Part shown: one piece after another, positions 38,213 through 45,984 of the stretch
How the letters are laid out: each line of letters starts with the position of its first letter
Numbering within the stretch: position 1 is the stretch's first letter
Source of the DNA: Xanthomonas bonasiae
Lineage (GTDB): Bacteria > Pseudomonadota > Gammaproteobacteria > Xanthomonadales > Xanthomonadaceae
NCBI RefSeq assembly: GCF_017163705.1
Contig: NZ_JAFIWB010000005.1
Location: 167,474-231,473 of the forward strand
Reading direction: 5' to 3'
Length of the DNA: 64,000 nucleotides
Translations under genes and position numbers: made by a program
The notes under the pieces: generated by a model
What the model saw: the letters and a program-made list of their open reading frames with translations, nothing else
Told to the model about the DNA's origin: nothing
Databases searched by the model: none

Positions 38213-38623
38213 CTATCTGAGCTCCTTGCGAATGACCAACTTCAAGCCCGACCAGATCGCGTCCACCGCGCAGACCTTCACATCGACAAAGCCGAGCGGT
38301 AGCGCCAACTCCCGGATGGTGTCTTCGGTGATGTCGGTGGGCAGTTTCGATGCCTTCTTGGGCCAGGACACCCAGACAACGCCATTGGGTCTGATCGCGC
38401 TTCGCAGCACCGCAAGTTCGGCTTCCAAGACACGCTTGCGCTCGGCGAAGAGATGCACGATGTCGGTGGCGGGGGAGACGGTCGATTCGAAGATGGCCCC
38501 AGCGGGAACCGGCTCGAGCAATGCGCGGTAGTTGTCGGGCGCGTATCGCGCAACCACGGTGCTGTTCGCCGCGATACCCAGCTTTTGGGCGAGAGGTGTT
38601 CCGGAGTAGCCGGCGGGCTTCAT
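38213..38623 (-). CDS. DUF3052 family protein
   Basis: A 136-residue protein closely matching DUF3052: MKPAGYSGTPLAQKLGIAAN at the start, then DIVHLFAERKRVLEAELAVL, GVVWVSWPKKASKLPTDITE, DTIRELALPLGFVDVKVCAV and DAIWSGLKLVIRKELR. A small cytoplasmic protein of unknown function. It sits in a row of small minus-strand genes. Confidence 0.92.
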   Translation of the reverse strand: MKPAGYSGTPLAQKLGIAANSTVVARYAPDNYRALLEPVPAGAIFESTVSPATDIVHLFAERKRVLEAELAVLRSAIRPNGVVWVSWPKKASKLPTDITEDTIRELALPLGFVDVKVCAVDAIWSGLKLVIRKELR

Positions 38624-38746
38624 GTCATGACTGTCCGAATGCCTGACTTCGTGGTGGGACCGGGCCGCAAGCACGAACACCGCCCAGGGTGGGCACCCAG
38701 GCGACATTGCGCTGGTGGCTCGGCTTGGATGCATCGTCGGCTGTAT

Positions 38747-39424
38747 TCAGTAGAACTGGCAAGACCATGACCATTGCCCTCCGGGCGAGCGGAAGAAGTA
38801 GCCGACTCCGTTGTCTGCCCACATCCAGCCCACTTTTTCTTCCGATGCCACCTGGAAGACGAAGTCCTTCAAGCCGACGCCATGCTGGATCTCGGTAGGG
38901 TATCCGCCGAATTTGGTGGAGGCGTGGCGCGCGAAGTCATCGAAGAATGCAGCGGATGCCGCCTCATCGTCGTTGACGGGCGTCAGGTCGACGCAGTCCC
39001 AGGCATCTTCCCACCCGGGAGCATCGTCCTCCACCTCGCTCCAGCCGATCGGAAAAGGCCGAAACGGGTGCCCCATGGAGGGAAGCGGCTGCAGGCCATC
39101 CAGCGACCTGTACTCGCGGACCAGCCAGCCATCGCCATGCGGGCGATCGAATGGGTGGCGCTGCAGGTTCTGGAACAGCACCAGCAACGCGATGCCTTGC
39201 AACTGCGGGGGAACGAAGGGCAACTCGTCGATGCGGACCTGCAACAGCGGAAACATCGGCTCGCCATTCCACGAAGGAAGGCCTTCGTTCGGCAGGCCGA
39301 CTGCGCGGCAGAACCATGAAGTCAGCGGGTCTTCGGGTGGGCGGAAGCCGCCGACCGTAGCGACGGAAGCACGGCGCAGCTTGGTGCGCAGCTGGTTCAG
39401 TACTTCGAGTGCGGTAGGCGTCAT
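38747..39424 (-). CDS. DUF1963 family protein
   Basis: A 225-residue protein. DUF1963 marks are the proline-rich start SVATVGGFRPPEDPLTSWFC, then GEPMFPLLQVRIDELPFVPP, LLVLFQNLQRHP, and the aromatic end VGWMWADNGVGYFFRSPGGQ. Cytoplasmic, unknown function; members are often adjacent to SUKH/immunity-type genes. No attC can be recognised on either side. Confidence 0.8.
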   Translation of the reverse strand: MTPTALEVLNQLRTKLRRASVATVGGFRPPEDPLTSWFCRAVGLPNEGLPSWNGEPMFPLLQVRIDELPFVPPQLQGIALLVLFQNLQRHPFDRPHGDGWLVREYRSLDGLQPLPSMGHPFRPFPIGWSEVEDDAPGWEDAWDCVDLTPVNDDEAASAAFFDDFARHASTKFGGYPTEIQHGVGLKDFVFQVASEEKVGWMWADNGVGYFFRSPGGQWSWSCQFY

Positions 39425-39470
39425 GGGGGTGCAATGAAGTGTCGGCGGCGCAGCATGGTCCGCAGCGTTC

Positions 39471-40028
39471 CTAGAAGCCGTCGCGCACCTGCATGAGGGC
39501 GAAGCCCAGGAGATTGAGGCCGAGCCAGAGGTTCGGGTTGCCTGCCCTGGCGTCGTCTTGGGTGAGGCCAATGCCCCAGATGGTGTCGACGGGACTCGCC
39601 TCGACGAGAATGCGAGAGCCTGTTTGCTTGAGGAACAGGCCCAACGCCGTGTTCTGAGCAAACTTGGCCTCGTTGGCACGGACCACCACGGCGAAGCGGT
39701 TCTCCAGCCAAGTCGCCTCATCGAAGCCGCGCACCTGCCGCCCTAGTGCCTTCGCTGCTCCGGGCGTAGGCGCCTGAAGTACCAACGCCCTTGTTGCCTG
39801 ATCCCCGAACAGCGCGGCCTTCTCCGCCATCATGAAGTGTTCGGCTGTCGGATAGCGCTGCCCCTCAGCGACGAACGGAGCTTCATACCATTGGCTGAAG
39901 CAGGATGCGGTCACTTTGCCTTTGCTGGTCCGATGACCCCAGAAGAAGAGGTACTTCAGGTCCTCGCCAGCGTTGAAACGGGAACGAAGGGCTTCCAGAG
40001 GCTGGGAATCATGCATGGTGGATGTCAT
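39471..40028 (-). CDS. NADAR (YbiA-like) domain protein
   Basis: A 185-residue NADAR protein: KYLFFWGHRTSKGKVTASCF, SQWYEAPFVAEGQRYPTAEH, FMMAEKAALFGD, then WLENRFAVVVRANEAKFAQN and SPVDTIWGIGLTQDDARAGN, carrying the N-glycosidase pocket residues (FW, SQWY, the AEH-FMM helix with Glu, and WGIG). NADAR enzymes act on ADP-ribose derivatives or riboflavin intermediates and occur in phage-defence or RNA-repair settings. The start MTSTMHD is chosen because the upstream codons lie in an attC relic, which makes this the most distal recognisable cassette gene. Confidence 0.9.
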   Translation of the reverse strand: MTSTMHDSQPLEALRSRFNAGEDLKYLFFWGHRTSKGKVTASCFSQWYEAPFVAEGQRYPTAEHFMMAEKAALFGDQATRALVLQAPTPGAAKALGRQVRGFDEATWLENRFAVVVRANEAKFAQNTALGLFLKQTGSRILVEASPVDTIWGIGLTQDDARAGNPNLWLGLNLLGFALMQVRDGF

Positions 40029-40029
40029 G

Positions 40030-40088
40030 GCGCCTACGCAGGAATCAATCTGCACCGCGAAGCGGCGCACGCTCGAACAGCACGCCAG
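40030..40088 (-). other. attC relic
   Basis: GCGCCTACGCAGGAATCAAT, then CTGCACCGCGAAGCGGCGCA, keeps the central CCGCGAAGCGG stem-loop of the attC family, but both AAC/GTT boxes are lost. The frame of the NADAR gene reads through it. Confidence 0.55.
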
Positions 40089-40094
40089 AGTCCA

Positions 40095-40514
40095 TCAGTC
40101 CCACCAACAGGCAACGGGGCGTGTCTCGCTGGGAACTTGATAAGGCTCGTATGGTTGATCCACGAAGCCCATCCAGGTCTCGTCGGGCTTTAGGTGCTTG
40201 GGGAACCATGTCGCCACCTCCTCGGGTGTAGCGGAGGTCATGATGTAGACGGTATCCGAAAACGGCCACTCGGGACAGTCGAATGCGGTGATCTGAACGC
40301 GGATGTCCTCGACATCCGGACGCTGTGCAATAGTGCGGAAGAGGTTGTGAAACGCGCCGGATCCCGGAGCGCCGTCAAGGTTGCAGCCGATGCTCCCTGC
40401 CTCGACGTTACCCTCGAAGAACTCGTCGACGGCCAGCAGTGGTCGCGGGGTGCCAGGCTCGTCGGGATGCCCTAGACGGCTGACGCGCTCGGTGATGCGG
40501 TCGAGAGGGGTCAT
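40095..40514 (-). CDS. Cassette protein, 139 residues
   Basis: No family recognised. Soluble and acidic, starting MTPLDRITERVSRLGHPDEP, with GSIGCNLDGAPGSGAFHNLF, then ITAFDCPEWPFSDTVYIMTS and PEEVATWFPKHLKPDETWMG. The layout (short, one domain, aromatic C-terminus) resembles immunity-like proteins, but no name can be given. Framed by an attC relic at its 3' side and an attC five bases upstream of its start. Confidence 0.65.
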   Translation of the reverse strand: MTPLDRITERVSRLGHPDEPGTPRPLLAVDEFFEGNVEAGSIGCNLDGAPGSGAFHNLFRTIAQRPDVEDIRVQITAFDCPEWPFSDTVYIMTSATPEEVATWFPKHLKPDETWMGFVDQPYEPYQVPSETRPVACWWD

Positions 40515-40518
40515 GGGG

Positions 40519-40578
40519 ATCCAACGTTTGAACTGAGTTGGCACGAGAAGTGGCAGCGGTTTGAGTGCGTCGTTAGCT
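40519..40578 (-). other. attC site, diverged
   Basis: ATCCAAC box, AACTGAGTTGGCAC, central stem CGAGAAGTGG, then GTTTGAGTGCG and GTTAGCT. 60 bases with both boxes present but a centre unlike the main family. Confidence 0.7.
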
Positions 40579-40905
40579 GTCGAGCTCGCGAAGCCTCTGC
40601 TCGATCTTGTCACGGTCCAAGCAGCGAGCAACCACGGGCCAATGACGTGCCGCGGCAATATGCCGTATGCCAATGCCGGTAGCCAACCCGACGATAAGTG
40701 CGCCAACCGTCGTGAACAACGCCAGTAACGACTGAGAGCGCATGACGCCAAGGACGATCGCGACAACGAGGAAGGGAACCAAGAGTCCGACAACTTCTCG
40801 CTTGAGCATCGATCGCCAGCTGTTGTCTATCGGCTCGTTCAGGCTGGCCAGCATCCATGCCAACGCGTGCTTCTCCTGGCGCTTGTTGAGTGGGCGTAAC
40901 TTCAT
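40573..40905 (-). CDS. Cassette membrane protein, 110 residues
   Basis: Starts MKLRPLNKRQEKHALAWMLA; two membrane segments (VGLLVPFLVVAIVLGVM and LFTTVGALIVGLATGIGI) and a charged C-terminus DRDKIEQRLRELDS. Not recognised. Its stop lies in the attC at 40,519-40,578, the normal cassette layout. Confidence 0.65.
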   Translation of the reverse strand: MKLRPLNKRQEKHALAWMLASLNEPIDNSWRSMLKREVVGLLVPFLVVAIVLGVMRSQSLLALFTTVGALIVGLATGIGIRHIAAARHWPVVARCLDRDKIEQRLRELDS

Positions 40906-41130
40906 TTGATCTCCGAACGTGAACTATGCCGAGCCACCAAGCGGAACTCTGCCTGGGTTGGTCTGCTGTGTGGCGTGCCCCTGCAGCAGGCACGGACGAT
41001 GACACGACTGTCTCCGTTCGGCGCGAGTACCGAGCATTCCCCGATCTTCATGGTCGGCTCGCTGAGATGCGATTTGCGCTACCGCATGGATTAGGCCGAT
41101 CCGTCGGTAGCGTCGTTAGGCCTTGTCCGC

Positions 41131-41475
41131 CTAGACGGACATGGCTACCGACAGAAATCCTGAGCCAATCCAGATGAGAAAGCAAAGCCCAGCGCTAGGC
41201 AGCAACAGCGGGCGAACGCTTGCTCCAACGATGGCAACGACCATCACTGCCAGTGTGCAGCCCCAAAACATGGGCCTTGCGCCAGTGCTCCAAGCGAGCC
41301 AATGTGGCGGGCCAATGAGAGATGCATAAAGGATAGAATTTTTTGGTAGCCAGTCCTGCCTGTAAAGAACGATAAAGCAAAGGGCTATGTACGCCAGGAC
41401 TGCAAGAGAAATGAATGCCGCTGCAACTACTCCAGTCAAGCCAGCCGCTGAAGCCTTGGGAATTTTCATGTCCAT
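41131..41475 (-). CDS. Cassette membrane protein, 114 residues
   Basis: Starts MDMKIPKASAAGLTGVVAAA with three or four membrane segments, one containing ILYASLIGPPHWLAWSTG. No family recognised. A GTTAGGC box sits at 41,114-41,120 just after the stop, but the far half of that attC is not recognisable in 40,906-41,113, which holds no gene. Confidence 0.6.
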   Translation of the reverse strand: MDMKIPKASAAGLTGVVAAAFISLAVLAYIALCFIVLYRQDWLPKNSILYASLIGPPHWLAWSTGARPMFWGCTLAVMVVAIVGASVRPLLLPSAGLCFLIWIGSGFLSVAMSV

Positions 41476-41499
41476 ATCAAGGCCGGTTGTGCGGAATAA

Positions 41500-41562
41500 G
41501 GACCAAATTAAGTCTCTTCGGAGCGCGTGGTGGGTGTGCCATGTTCGGACTAGCTGCTAGGC
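41500..41562 (-). other. attC relic
   Basis: GACCAAATTAAG at one end and GCTAGGC at the other flank an altered centre; one box keeps GTTAGGC in a one-base variant. Weak but correctly placed between two genes. Confidence 0.4.
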
Positions 41563-41876
41563 CGAGGATCGGGATGGTATTCGTAGGAGACGTAAAGGCT
41601 CTCATAGAATTCATTGAGTTCGAGACGCGACTCAAAGAGTTTGGACCAAAGTTCATAGCCGTCGGTGAGAGCGTTGCCATCCTGTTCGTAGCTGACTTGA
41701 TCGGGATGCGCCTCAAGGTTCAGGTCAGCCGCATAGGTAACGGATTCCTTGTGGGCTTTAGCGAAGGCCTCATCCTGGTCGTTTGCCTCAAATGCAACGA
41801 TGCGCTCCTCAAAGACGTTGGTTCCATCGTCTTTGGTTCCGAAGGCATACACCGTCCTTATCGCGTACCACCGCAT
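41550..41876 (-). CDS. DUF4288 family cassette protein
   Basis: A 108-residue protein opening MRWYAIRTVYAFGTKDDGTN, then VFEERIVAFEANDQDEAFAK, then YELWSKLFESRLELNEFYES and ending YVSYEYHPDPRPSS: the DUF4288 pattern (WYA...Y.....NVFEERI..F.A...EEAF.KA). A longer frame upstream crosses an attC and is rejected. Function unknown; the family is common in bacteria as single small genes. Confidence 0.85.
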   Translation of the reverse strand: MRWYAIRTVYAFGTKDDGTNVFEERIVAFEANDQDEAFAKAHKESVTYAADLNLEAHPDQVSYEQDGNALTDGYELWSKLFESRLELNEFYESLYVSYEYHPDPRPSS

Positions 41877-41891
41877 GGCAGCTCCTACGCA

Positions 41892-41948
41892 GCCTGATGC
41901 CCGATTTAAGCCGACCCGGAAGCGGGTTCGGTCTGAATGATTGCCAGC
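41892..41948 (-). other. attC site with mutated boxes
   Basis: GCCTGAT replaces GCCTAAC and TTGCCAG replaces GTTAGGC, while the inner GATTTAAGCCGACCCGGAAG and CGGGTTCGG stem are intact. Probably inactive in recombination. Confidence 0.75.
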
Positions 41949-41955
41949 GCATAGT

Positions 41956-42306
41956 CTACCGACGCCCACGGGAAGGCTCGCATCCCACACCGTCGTTGTC
42001 CCGGTCCAAGTGAGGCCCGTAGCCTGGATCGCCGCGATGGACTGGAGCCGCCCCCGCGGCACGGGCCTCCGTACAGTTGGCAAATGCGTGACTGCCCGAC
42101 GTAGATCCCGAGGGGGAAACGCTATTGGCAGGGACATAGGAGCTGCGTGGAGAGGGGGGAGTGCTTCCGCCCCGGTGGCAGTGGTAGTCGCCCGTTTTGC
42201 GATTGGTGTGGCAGCCGTCCTTGTTGAGGCCGCCGCCGTGCGCCCACGCGCTTCCGGTGATGGCCACGGAAGCGAGTGCCACAAGCGTTGCAACGAAAGA
42301 TCGCAC
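41956..42306 (-). CDS. Exported excalibur-domain (calcium-binding-like) cassette protein
   Basis: A 116-residue protein: signal peptide MRSFVATLVALASVAITGSA, then AHGGGLNKDGCHTNRKTGDY and HCHRGG (the YHYH-like histidine/cysteine segment), a Ser/Pro linker, and the excalibur motif FANCTEARAAGAAPVHRGDP with HLDRDNDGVGCE (DxDxDGxxCE). Excalibur domains bind calcium and occur on extracellular nucleases and surface proteins. Here it is a stand-alone exported protein. Confidence 0.88.
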   Translation of the reverse strand: MRSFVATLVALASVAITGSAWAHGGGLNKDGCHTNRKTGDYHCHRGGSTPPSPRSSYVPANSVSPSGSTSGSHAFANCTEARAAGAAPVHRGDPGYGPHLDRDNDGVGCEPSRGRR

Positions 42307-42576
42307 ACAGTCCCCTGATGCGCGGAAAATCCTATTGGACCGTGTATACGCGGCCTGGCACGATCCTCGTCGAGTCGTCGGCCGCCGTCAATCATTCCAG
42401 GCGCTCAGGCTCCTCGTGTGTTTCGGTGCGGCGTTCAGTTTTTGGAGGACATGCTCAGCATGCGGGACCTGTGCCCTGGCTGGTCGTCGCTGCGGTGCCC
42501 TTGCGCACCGACCCGACTCGGGATGCCGCGCGCCGCAAGGGTGACAAGGTAGACCGCATCGCCAAGCGCGGGCAGG
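42307..42576. other. Cassette DNA without a convincing gene
   Basis: About 270 bases between the excalibur gene and the next attC. A plus-strand frame (42,276-42,647) runs through it and into the attC, with VPWLVVAAVPLRTDPTRDAA and basic residues, but has no recognisable start context or family. A stretch of a broken gene is possible. Confidence 0.35.
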
Positions 42577-42623
42577 CGCTAACCGTGCCGCGAAGCGGCG
42601 TCGGCTTTAATGAATCGCTAGGC
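42577..42623 (-). other. attC site, shortened
   Basis: CGCTAAC, CGTGCCGCGAAGCGGCG, TCGGCTTTAATGAATC, GCTAGGC. The left part is about twelve bases shorter than usual (the AATTAAG stretch is lost). Confidence 0.7.
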
Positions 42624-42929
42624 TGCGCCCCCATGACCGCTGCCTGAGTCACCATCGTGTACCAAGAAGAAGTCTGCAGCATCAAGGCCGTACTCGAGGT
42701 TTGCTTGGGCGAATGCAGCCTCCAGGTTCTCATGCCAAGTGTCCCCGCAGAACTCACCGGACTTTGCATAGCGGAAAACGAAGTAGTGAGCGCTTCCTGG
42801 CTCAGGTTCAATCTCGATGCGCTCAGGCAGTTGCATCGCGCTTCCTTCGACCAAGTGCCCATCGACGATACTGCCGACTATATGCATATCAGGCCGTTTG
42901 AAATCCCTTGGCCTTGCGATGTATTTCAT
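42618..42929 (-). CDS. Cassette protein, 103 residues
   Basis: Starts MKYIARPRDFKRPDMHIVGS, then VDGHLVEGSAMQLPERIEIE, then DTWHENLEAAFAQANLEYGL. Mixed alpha/beta, acidic, soluble. The second half is the 'T.WH....EAA..QA..EYG' pattern frequent in small unknown proteins of soil and plant bacteria. Not named. Stop sits within the attC on its left. Confidence 0.7.
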   Translation of the reverse strand: MKYIARPRDFKRPDMHIVGSIVDGHLVEGSAMQLPERIEIEPEPGSAHYFVFRYAKSGEFCGDTWHENLEAAFAQANLEYGLDAADFFLVHDGDSGSGHGGAA

Positions 42930-42936
42930 GGTGATC

Positions 42937-42995
42937 GAATGCCTGAAATATAAGCCGCACCGGGAAGCGGCGTGGACCTCAATGAATTGTTAGGC
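42937..42995 (-). other. attC site
   Basis: GAATGCC (altered box), AAATATAAGCCGCACCGGGA, AGCGGCGTGGACCTCAATGA, GTTAGGC. One box mutated. Confidence 0.75.
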
Positions 42996-43448
42996 GCCAA
43001 CCCTGTTGGCACCATGAATGGACTGCGCAAGGCCACGCAGTATATCCAGCTTGTTGGGCGGGGCATCCGGCGCCATGAAGTCCGGGATTGTATGGGGCGT
43101 TCGCCTGGGGCGGGAGAGGAATTGCACCGGCCACTCTGCCACCCGACGTTGCTTGACATGTACGTACCGCCCAGGCTCAGGCTCGTCTATGTACTCGTCC
43201 TGCAGGATCAGGGCCAGAGGTTCTTCCGAGCCCTGCGTGTCTTGCGAGAAAGTCAGCGCCTCCTCATACGTTTCGAAGGGATAGTAGTAGTCACTCCCAT
43301 CAGCGAGGTCCGGTGCACCGCGCTCCGGGTGACACCACACCCGATACTCAAGAACGGCGTCCCATACGTAGCCGCCGCCAGCCTTTGCGCTCGCTGGGTA
43401 CGTGCCAACGAGCATTGGATCTACAACTGGATGCGATGGAGCTGTCAT
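42990..43448 (-). CDS. Cassette protein, 152 residues
   Basis: Starts MTAPSHPVVDPMLVGTYPAS. Contains GGGYVWDAVLEYRVWCHPER, DYYYPFETYEEALTFSQDTQ, LALILQDEYIDEPEPGRYVH and a basic proline-rich tail. Soluble. The 'EYRVWCHPE.GA.D...G.DYYY.F.TYEEAL.F' pattern is a recurrent unknown family, usually annotated hypothetical or wrongly as an acetyltransferase partner. Stop in the attC on its left. Confidence 0.75.
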   Translation of the reverse strand: MTAPSHPVVDPMLVGTYPASAKAGGGYVWDAVLEYRVWCHPERGAPDLADGSDYYYPFETYEEALTFSQDTQGSEEPLALILQDEYIDEPEPGRYVHVKQRRVAEWPVQFLSRPRRTPHTIPDFMAPDAPPNKLDILRGLAQSIHGANRVGA

Positions 43449-43452
43449 TGTT

Positions 43453-43508
43453 GCCTAATGCTTGAATTGAGCCGCGCGGCTGAGCAGCGGCGGATCGAAT
43501 GAGAAGCC
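43453..43508 (-). other. attC relic
   Basis: GCCTAAT, GCTTGAATTGAGCCGCGCGG, then the centre decays and the GTT box is missing (GAGAAGC). Followed by about 140 bases without a gene. Confidence 0.55.
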
Positions 43509-43646
43509 AGAGGAGAGCACATGCCGGCGCCGCCTCTCTCCGATGATCTTGTTTCCTCCATTCGAGCTGCTCCGAAAAATTGAATTTAGCCTACAGGCGA
43601 AGTGGCCTCGACTCGACTGGATTGTTGGCACCCGCATTGGATTACG

Positions 43647-43706
43647 GGTTAATAAATGAGTCAAGTCAACTGGTGAAGTGAGTTCGGATTCAATGAAATG
43701 TTAGGC
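43647..43706 (-). other. attC site, diverged
   Basis: GGTTAAT, AAATGAGTCAAGTCAACTGG, TGAAGTGAGTTCGGATTCAATGA in part, GTTAGGC. Sixty bases, different central stem from the main family. Confidence 0.6.
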
Positions 43707-44018
43707 CTCATCGTTGCGGAGATCGCCAAGGCGTGCAATGCCGGTGAGGACTACGCCAACCAAGAGAGGAGCGAATGCGTATTTCTTGAATGGCGCGTCA
43801 AAAACGCTGAGCAAAGTTCCCAATCCCATAGCCAAAAGAGTAAACGACTGAGTTGCAGCGCCGAACTTGGAGGCGGTGCGGCCGAACAGACGCCACCGGG
43901 CGCAGAAGATCCGGCGGAATCGCGATGATGGCCTGATCCATGTGACATAGATCATCCCAGCACCGAAGACAAGGAAAGTGAGGCTTGCGGCTATGGCAAA
44001 GCCCAGAGATTGCATCAT
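43701..44018 (-). CDS. Cassette membrane protein, 105 residues
   Basis: Start MMQSLGFAIAASLTFLVFGA; the longer frame is rejected because its first 32 codons lie in an attC. Two or three membrane segments (AIAASLTFLVFGAGMIYVTW, FTLLAMGLGTLLSVF, FAPLLVGVVLTGIA). Contains a basic RFRRIFCARWRLFGR loop. Not recognised. Confidence 0.65.
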   Translation of the reverse strand: MMQSLGFAIAASLTFLVFGAGMIYVTWIRPSSRFRRIFCARWRLFGRTASKFGAATQSFTLLAMGLGTLLSVFDAPFKKYAFAPLLVGVVLTGIARLGDLRNDEA

Positions 44019-44021
44019 AAG

Positions 44022-44079
44022 GCCTGGAGTCTGAGTTGAATCAACCGCTAGGCGGCTTCGACCTGATGTAATGATTGGC
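44022..44079 (-). other. attC site, diverged
   Basis: GCCTGGA, GTCTGAGTTGAATCAACC, central CGCTAGGCGG, CTTCGACCTGATGTAAT, GATTGGC. Order kept, both boxes changed. Confidence 0.55.
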
Positions 44080-44085
44080 GCCCGC

Positions 44086-44892
44086 CTACGGGTGCGTAGA
44101 TATGACGCTCCCAATCCACTCGCTGTAGTGACTCAGGCGGACATTGCAGGTGATTTGACCATACCTCCCGGGCGTTCTGATAGCGCTTTGAGGATCCGAC
44201 CATGAAGTCAGTCCAGCCACCAGCCAATCCTTGTCAGCCTGGATAAGGACGGGCCCGCCGCTGTCGCCACTTCCTGACCCACCCTCAAGGGGAAGGGCGT
44301 CCGACGGCTTGTCGAACACATAGCAGAGCCAGCGGCCATCGGCGCTGGTGACCGTGTTGTAAGCGCGGCGAAGCTCCGTGCGGTGGGAGCTGCCGAATTC
44401 ATAGCCCGTGACGCCGTTACCGGTAGCGCCTTTCCCCATGACCTTGATGGTCTTGCCGAACTCGTCATCGCGCTTGTTGAGTGCGGCTGGCGAGACATCG
44501 GTAACGGGTTGTGCCAGCTTGAGAAGTGCGATGTCATCCGAGGAGGAGAGCGCCACCCGGAAAAGCGTCCAATCCCAAGTGGCGAGCGCCTGGTCCAGCA
44601 GCGCTTGTGGCGGCTTCTTGTATCCGGGGTGTATCACGAGACGTTCAACGTCCCTGGATATCCCATTGATAGTGACCTGCTTGATGTCCGTTTGCCAGGT
44701 GACCGCATGGGCAGCGGTTATCACCCATTGCGGTGCAACCAGCACGCCATGTCCCTCACCAGGCATGTCGACTAGCGCAGGGAACTCAGATGCCGGAACT
44801 CGATACTTCGCGTCATCCACGTCATCCCGAATGACGATTGCGCTTGCACCGAAAGGCACAACGAACAGTGCGAGCAACAAGAGTCGTGTCAT
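44086..44892 (-). CDS. Exported trypsin-like serine protease (cassette gene)
   Basis: A 268-residue S1-type protease starting MTRLLLLALFVVPFGASAIV, a signal peptide. The triad is complete: His in VITAAHAVTWQ near residue 60, Asp in SSDDIALLKLAQPV near 120, Ser in GSGSGDSGGPVLIQ near 205. The fold-typical LVAGLTSWSDP follows. It should cleave proteins in the periplasm or outside. The start is placed at the signal peptide, since upstream codons lie in a decayed attC. An exported protease in a cassette is unusual. Confidence 0.92.
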   Translation of the reverse strand: MTRLLLLALFVVPFGASAIVIRDDVDDAKYRVPASEFPALVDMPGEGHGVLVAPQWVITAAHAVTWQTDIKQVTINGISRDVERLVIHPGYKKPPQALLDQALATWDWTLFRVALSSSDDIALLKLAQPVTDVSPAALNKRDDEFGKTIKVMGKGATGNGVTGYEFGSSHRTELRRAYNTVTSADGRWLCYVFDKPSDALPLEGGSGSGDSGGPVLIQADKDWLVAGLTSWSDPQSAIRTPGRYGQITCNVRLSHYSEWIGSVISTHP

Positions 44893-44921
44893 ATGCGATT
44901 CCCTTGGAAGGATCTCCGAGT

Positions 44922-44980
44922 GGCTTGCGCCTGAGCCAAGCCAAGCCATGATGCGGATGCCGCTGAACGAGGTGTCAGGT
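44922..44980 (-). other. attC relic
   Basis: GGCTTGC, GCCTGAGCCAAGCCAAGCCA, ATGCGGATGCCGCTGAACGA, GTCAGGT. The order of parts is kept but all are mutated. Confidence 0.5.
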
Positions 44981-45208
44981 GGGCGCCCCGCGCTCGATCA
45001 GTACGAAATCCTCCGCCGTCTCCGTCGTGTAATGCACAAGCCCGGCGAAATCCGTGTCGACCATGATGCCTGCGCCAAGATATGCCCAACTGTCCTCGCC
45101 CGGCAAGTACTCGTTTGTGTCCATCGAGGCAATGACGCGGCCACGGTAGGCCCCGTCGATCCGGATAGTGTCGCCAACTTCTATGTCTGTGCCATCCGCG
45201 TACTTCAT
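44975..45208 (-). CDS. Cassette protein, 77 residues
   Basis: MKYADGTDIEVGDTIRIDGA, YRGRVIASMDTNEYLPGEDS, WAYLGAGIMVDTDFAGLVHY then TTETAEDFVLIERGA. A small all-beta, SH3-like protein resembling the 'YADG..I.VGD.V......G.V...ID......W..L..GI.V.....G.VHY' family of unknown proteins common next to immunity-type genes. Function unknown. Confidence 0.75.
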   Translation of the reverse strand: MKYADGTDIEVGDTIRIDGAYRGRVIASMDTNEYLPGEDSWAYLGAGIMVDTDFAGLVHYTTETAEDFVLIERGAPT

Positions 45209-45214
45209 GCTGTC

Positions 45215-45269
45215 GCCTGACGTTCGAGCTAGGTCCCGCTGCGGAACGGCCTCCGATTGAGCGCTAGGC
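45215..45269 (-). other. attC site, diverged
   Basis: GCCTGAC, GTTCGAGCTAGGTCCCGC, TGCGGAACGGCCTCCGATTG, GCTAGGC. Stem sequence differs from the main family; both boxes have one change. Confidence 0.6.
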
Positions 45270-45485
45270 CGCCGCTGTGCGTCCCGGCCGCCAACCAAGG
45301 AGGCGGGCAGGCAGGAACAGGAGGGCGTGCAGGAGCGCGAACACGGCGGAGAACGTGATCCCCACGAGGCGGAAGGGCAGGGTCAGTAACCAAACGATCG
45401 GCCACAGCACCAAGACCAGCAGGGCCAGCGGCCAGCACAGTACAAAGAGAAGGCACCAGGCAACTGTCGCAATTAGCGCTTTCAC
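45264..45485 (-). CDS. Cassette membrane protein, 73 residues
   Basis: GTG start at 45,485 preceded by AAAGGAG seven bases away; it reads VKALIATVAWCLLFVLCWPL (Val as Met). Two membrane segments, LLFVLCWPLALLVLVLWPIV and VGITFSAVFALLHALLFLPA, with a basic tail. Not recognised. The longer frame lacks a ribosome site. Confidence 0.65.
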   Translation of the reverse strand: MKALIATVAWCLLFVLCWPLALLVLVLWPIVWLLTLPFRLVGITFSAVFALLHALLFLPARLLGWRPGRTAAA

Positions 45486-45615
45486 GACGCGGCTCCTTTG
45501 GCCCGTGAGCGGAAGCGGAAGGATTGCAGCTCCAGGGAAATGCGGCAACTGGCGTGCGACGAACTAGCCAAAGCACCGGATGAAGCGCCAGATATGGCGA
45601 CGAACTCTCCCAGTG

Positions 45616-45671
45616 GGCTGACGCCTGAGTCAAGCCGATCCGCGAGGCGAGTCCGGCCGCGATGGTTGGGC
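45616..45671 (-). other. attC site
   Basis: GGCTGAC, GCCTGAGTCAAGCCGATCCG, CGAGGCGAGTCCGG, GTTGGGC. Main-family inner sequence with mutated boxes. Confidence 0.6.
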
Positions 45672-45984
45672 AGCATCCGCAACGCCGCACGCGTCATGGC
45701 TTGATGCTACTGACGTCAAGGGCGCTGACGATCCGAGCAGCCATGGACCTCCAAGTCCGAAAGATGCTTGTTCAACGCCTAAGCGACCAGGCCCAGGCAC
45801 TCAACGTGGCGTGGCCGTCTTTTTGGTGTAATGCACAAGCGAGGTAAACGGGCGACGATGGCCGGACGCCAAGCCCAGGTCTGCGAAAAACGTACCGCGT
45901 TCCGCCAGACCGAGCTTGCTGACTTGCCATTGGCGCCCCGCTTGACCGAGGGGTCAGGCATCAGCGCGGCCGCCGATGCAAAGC
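45672..45984. other. Gene-free cassette DNA
   Basis: About 310 bases. GCCTAAGCGACCAGGCCCAG at 45,778 and a TGGTGTAATGC near 45,828 might be an attC ruin. The only frames are short and featureless. I see no gene. Confidence 0.4.

Noticed and set aside
40906..41113. Complete attC after the 41,131 gene
   Set aside because: Only the GTTAGGC end is clear; the other half could not be found, so no full site is listed.
42276..42647. 123-codon plus-strand frame in cassette DNA
   Set aside because: No ribosome site, no family features, and it runs through an attC; kept only as a possible broken gene.
45662..45847. 61-codon plus-strand frame
   Set aside because: Lies in gene-free cassette DNA without start context or recognisable product.
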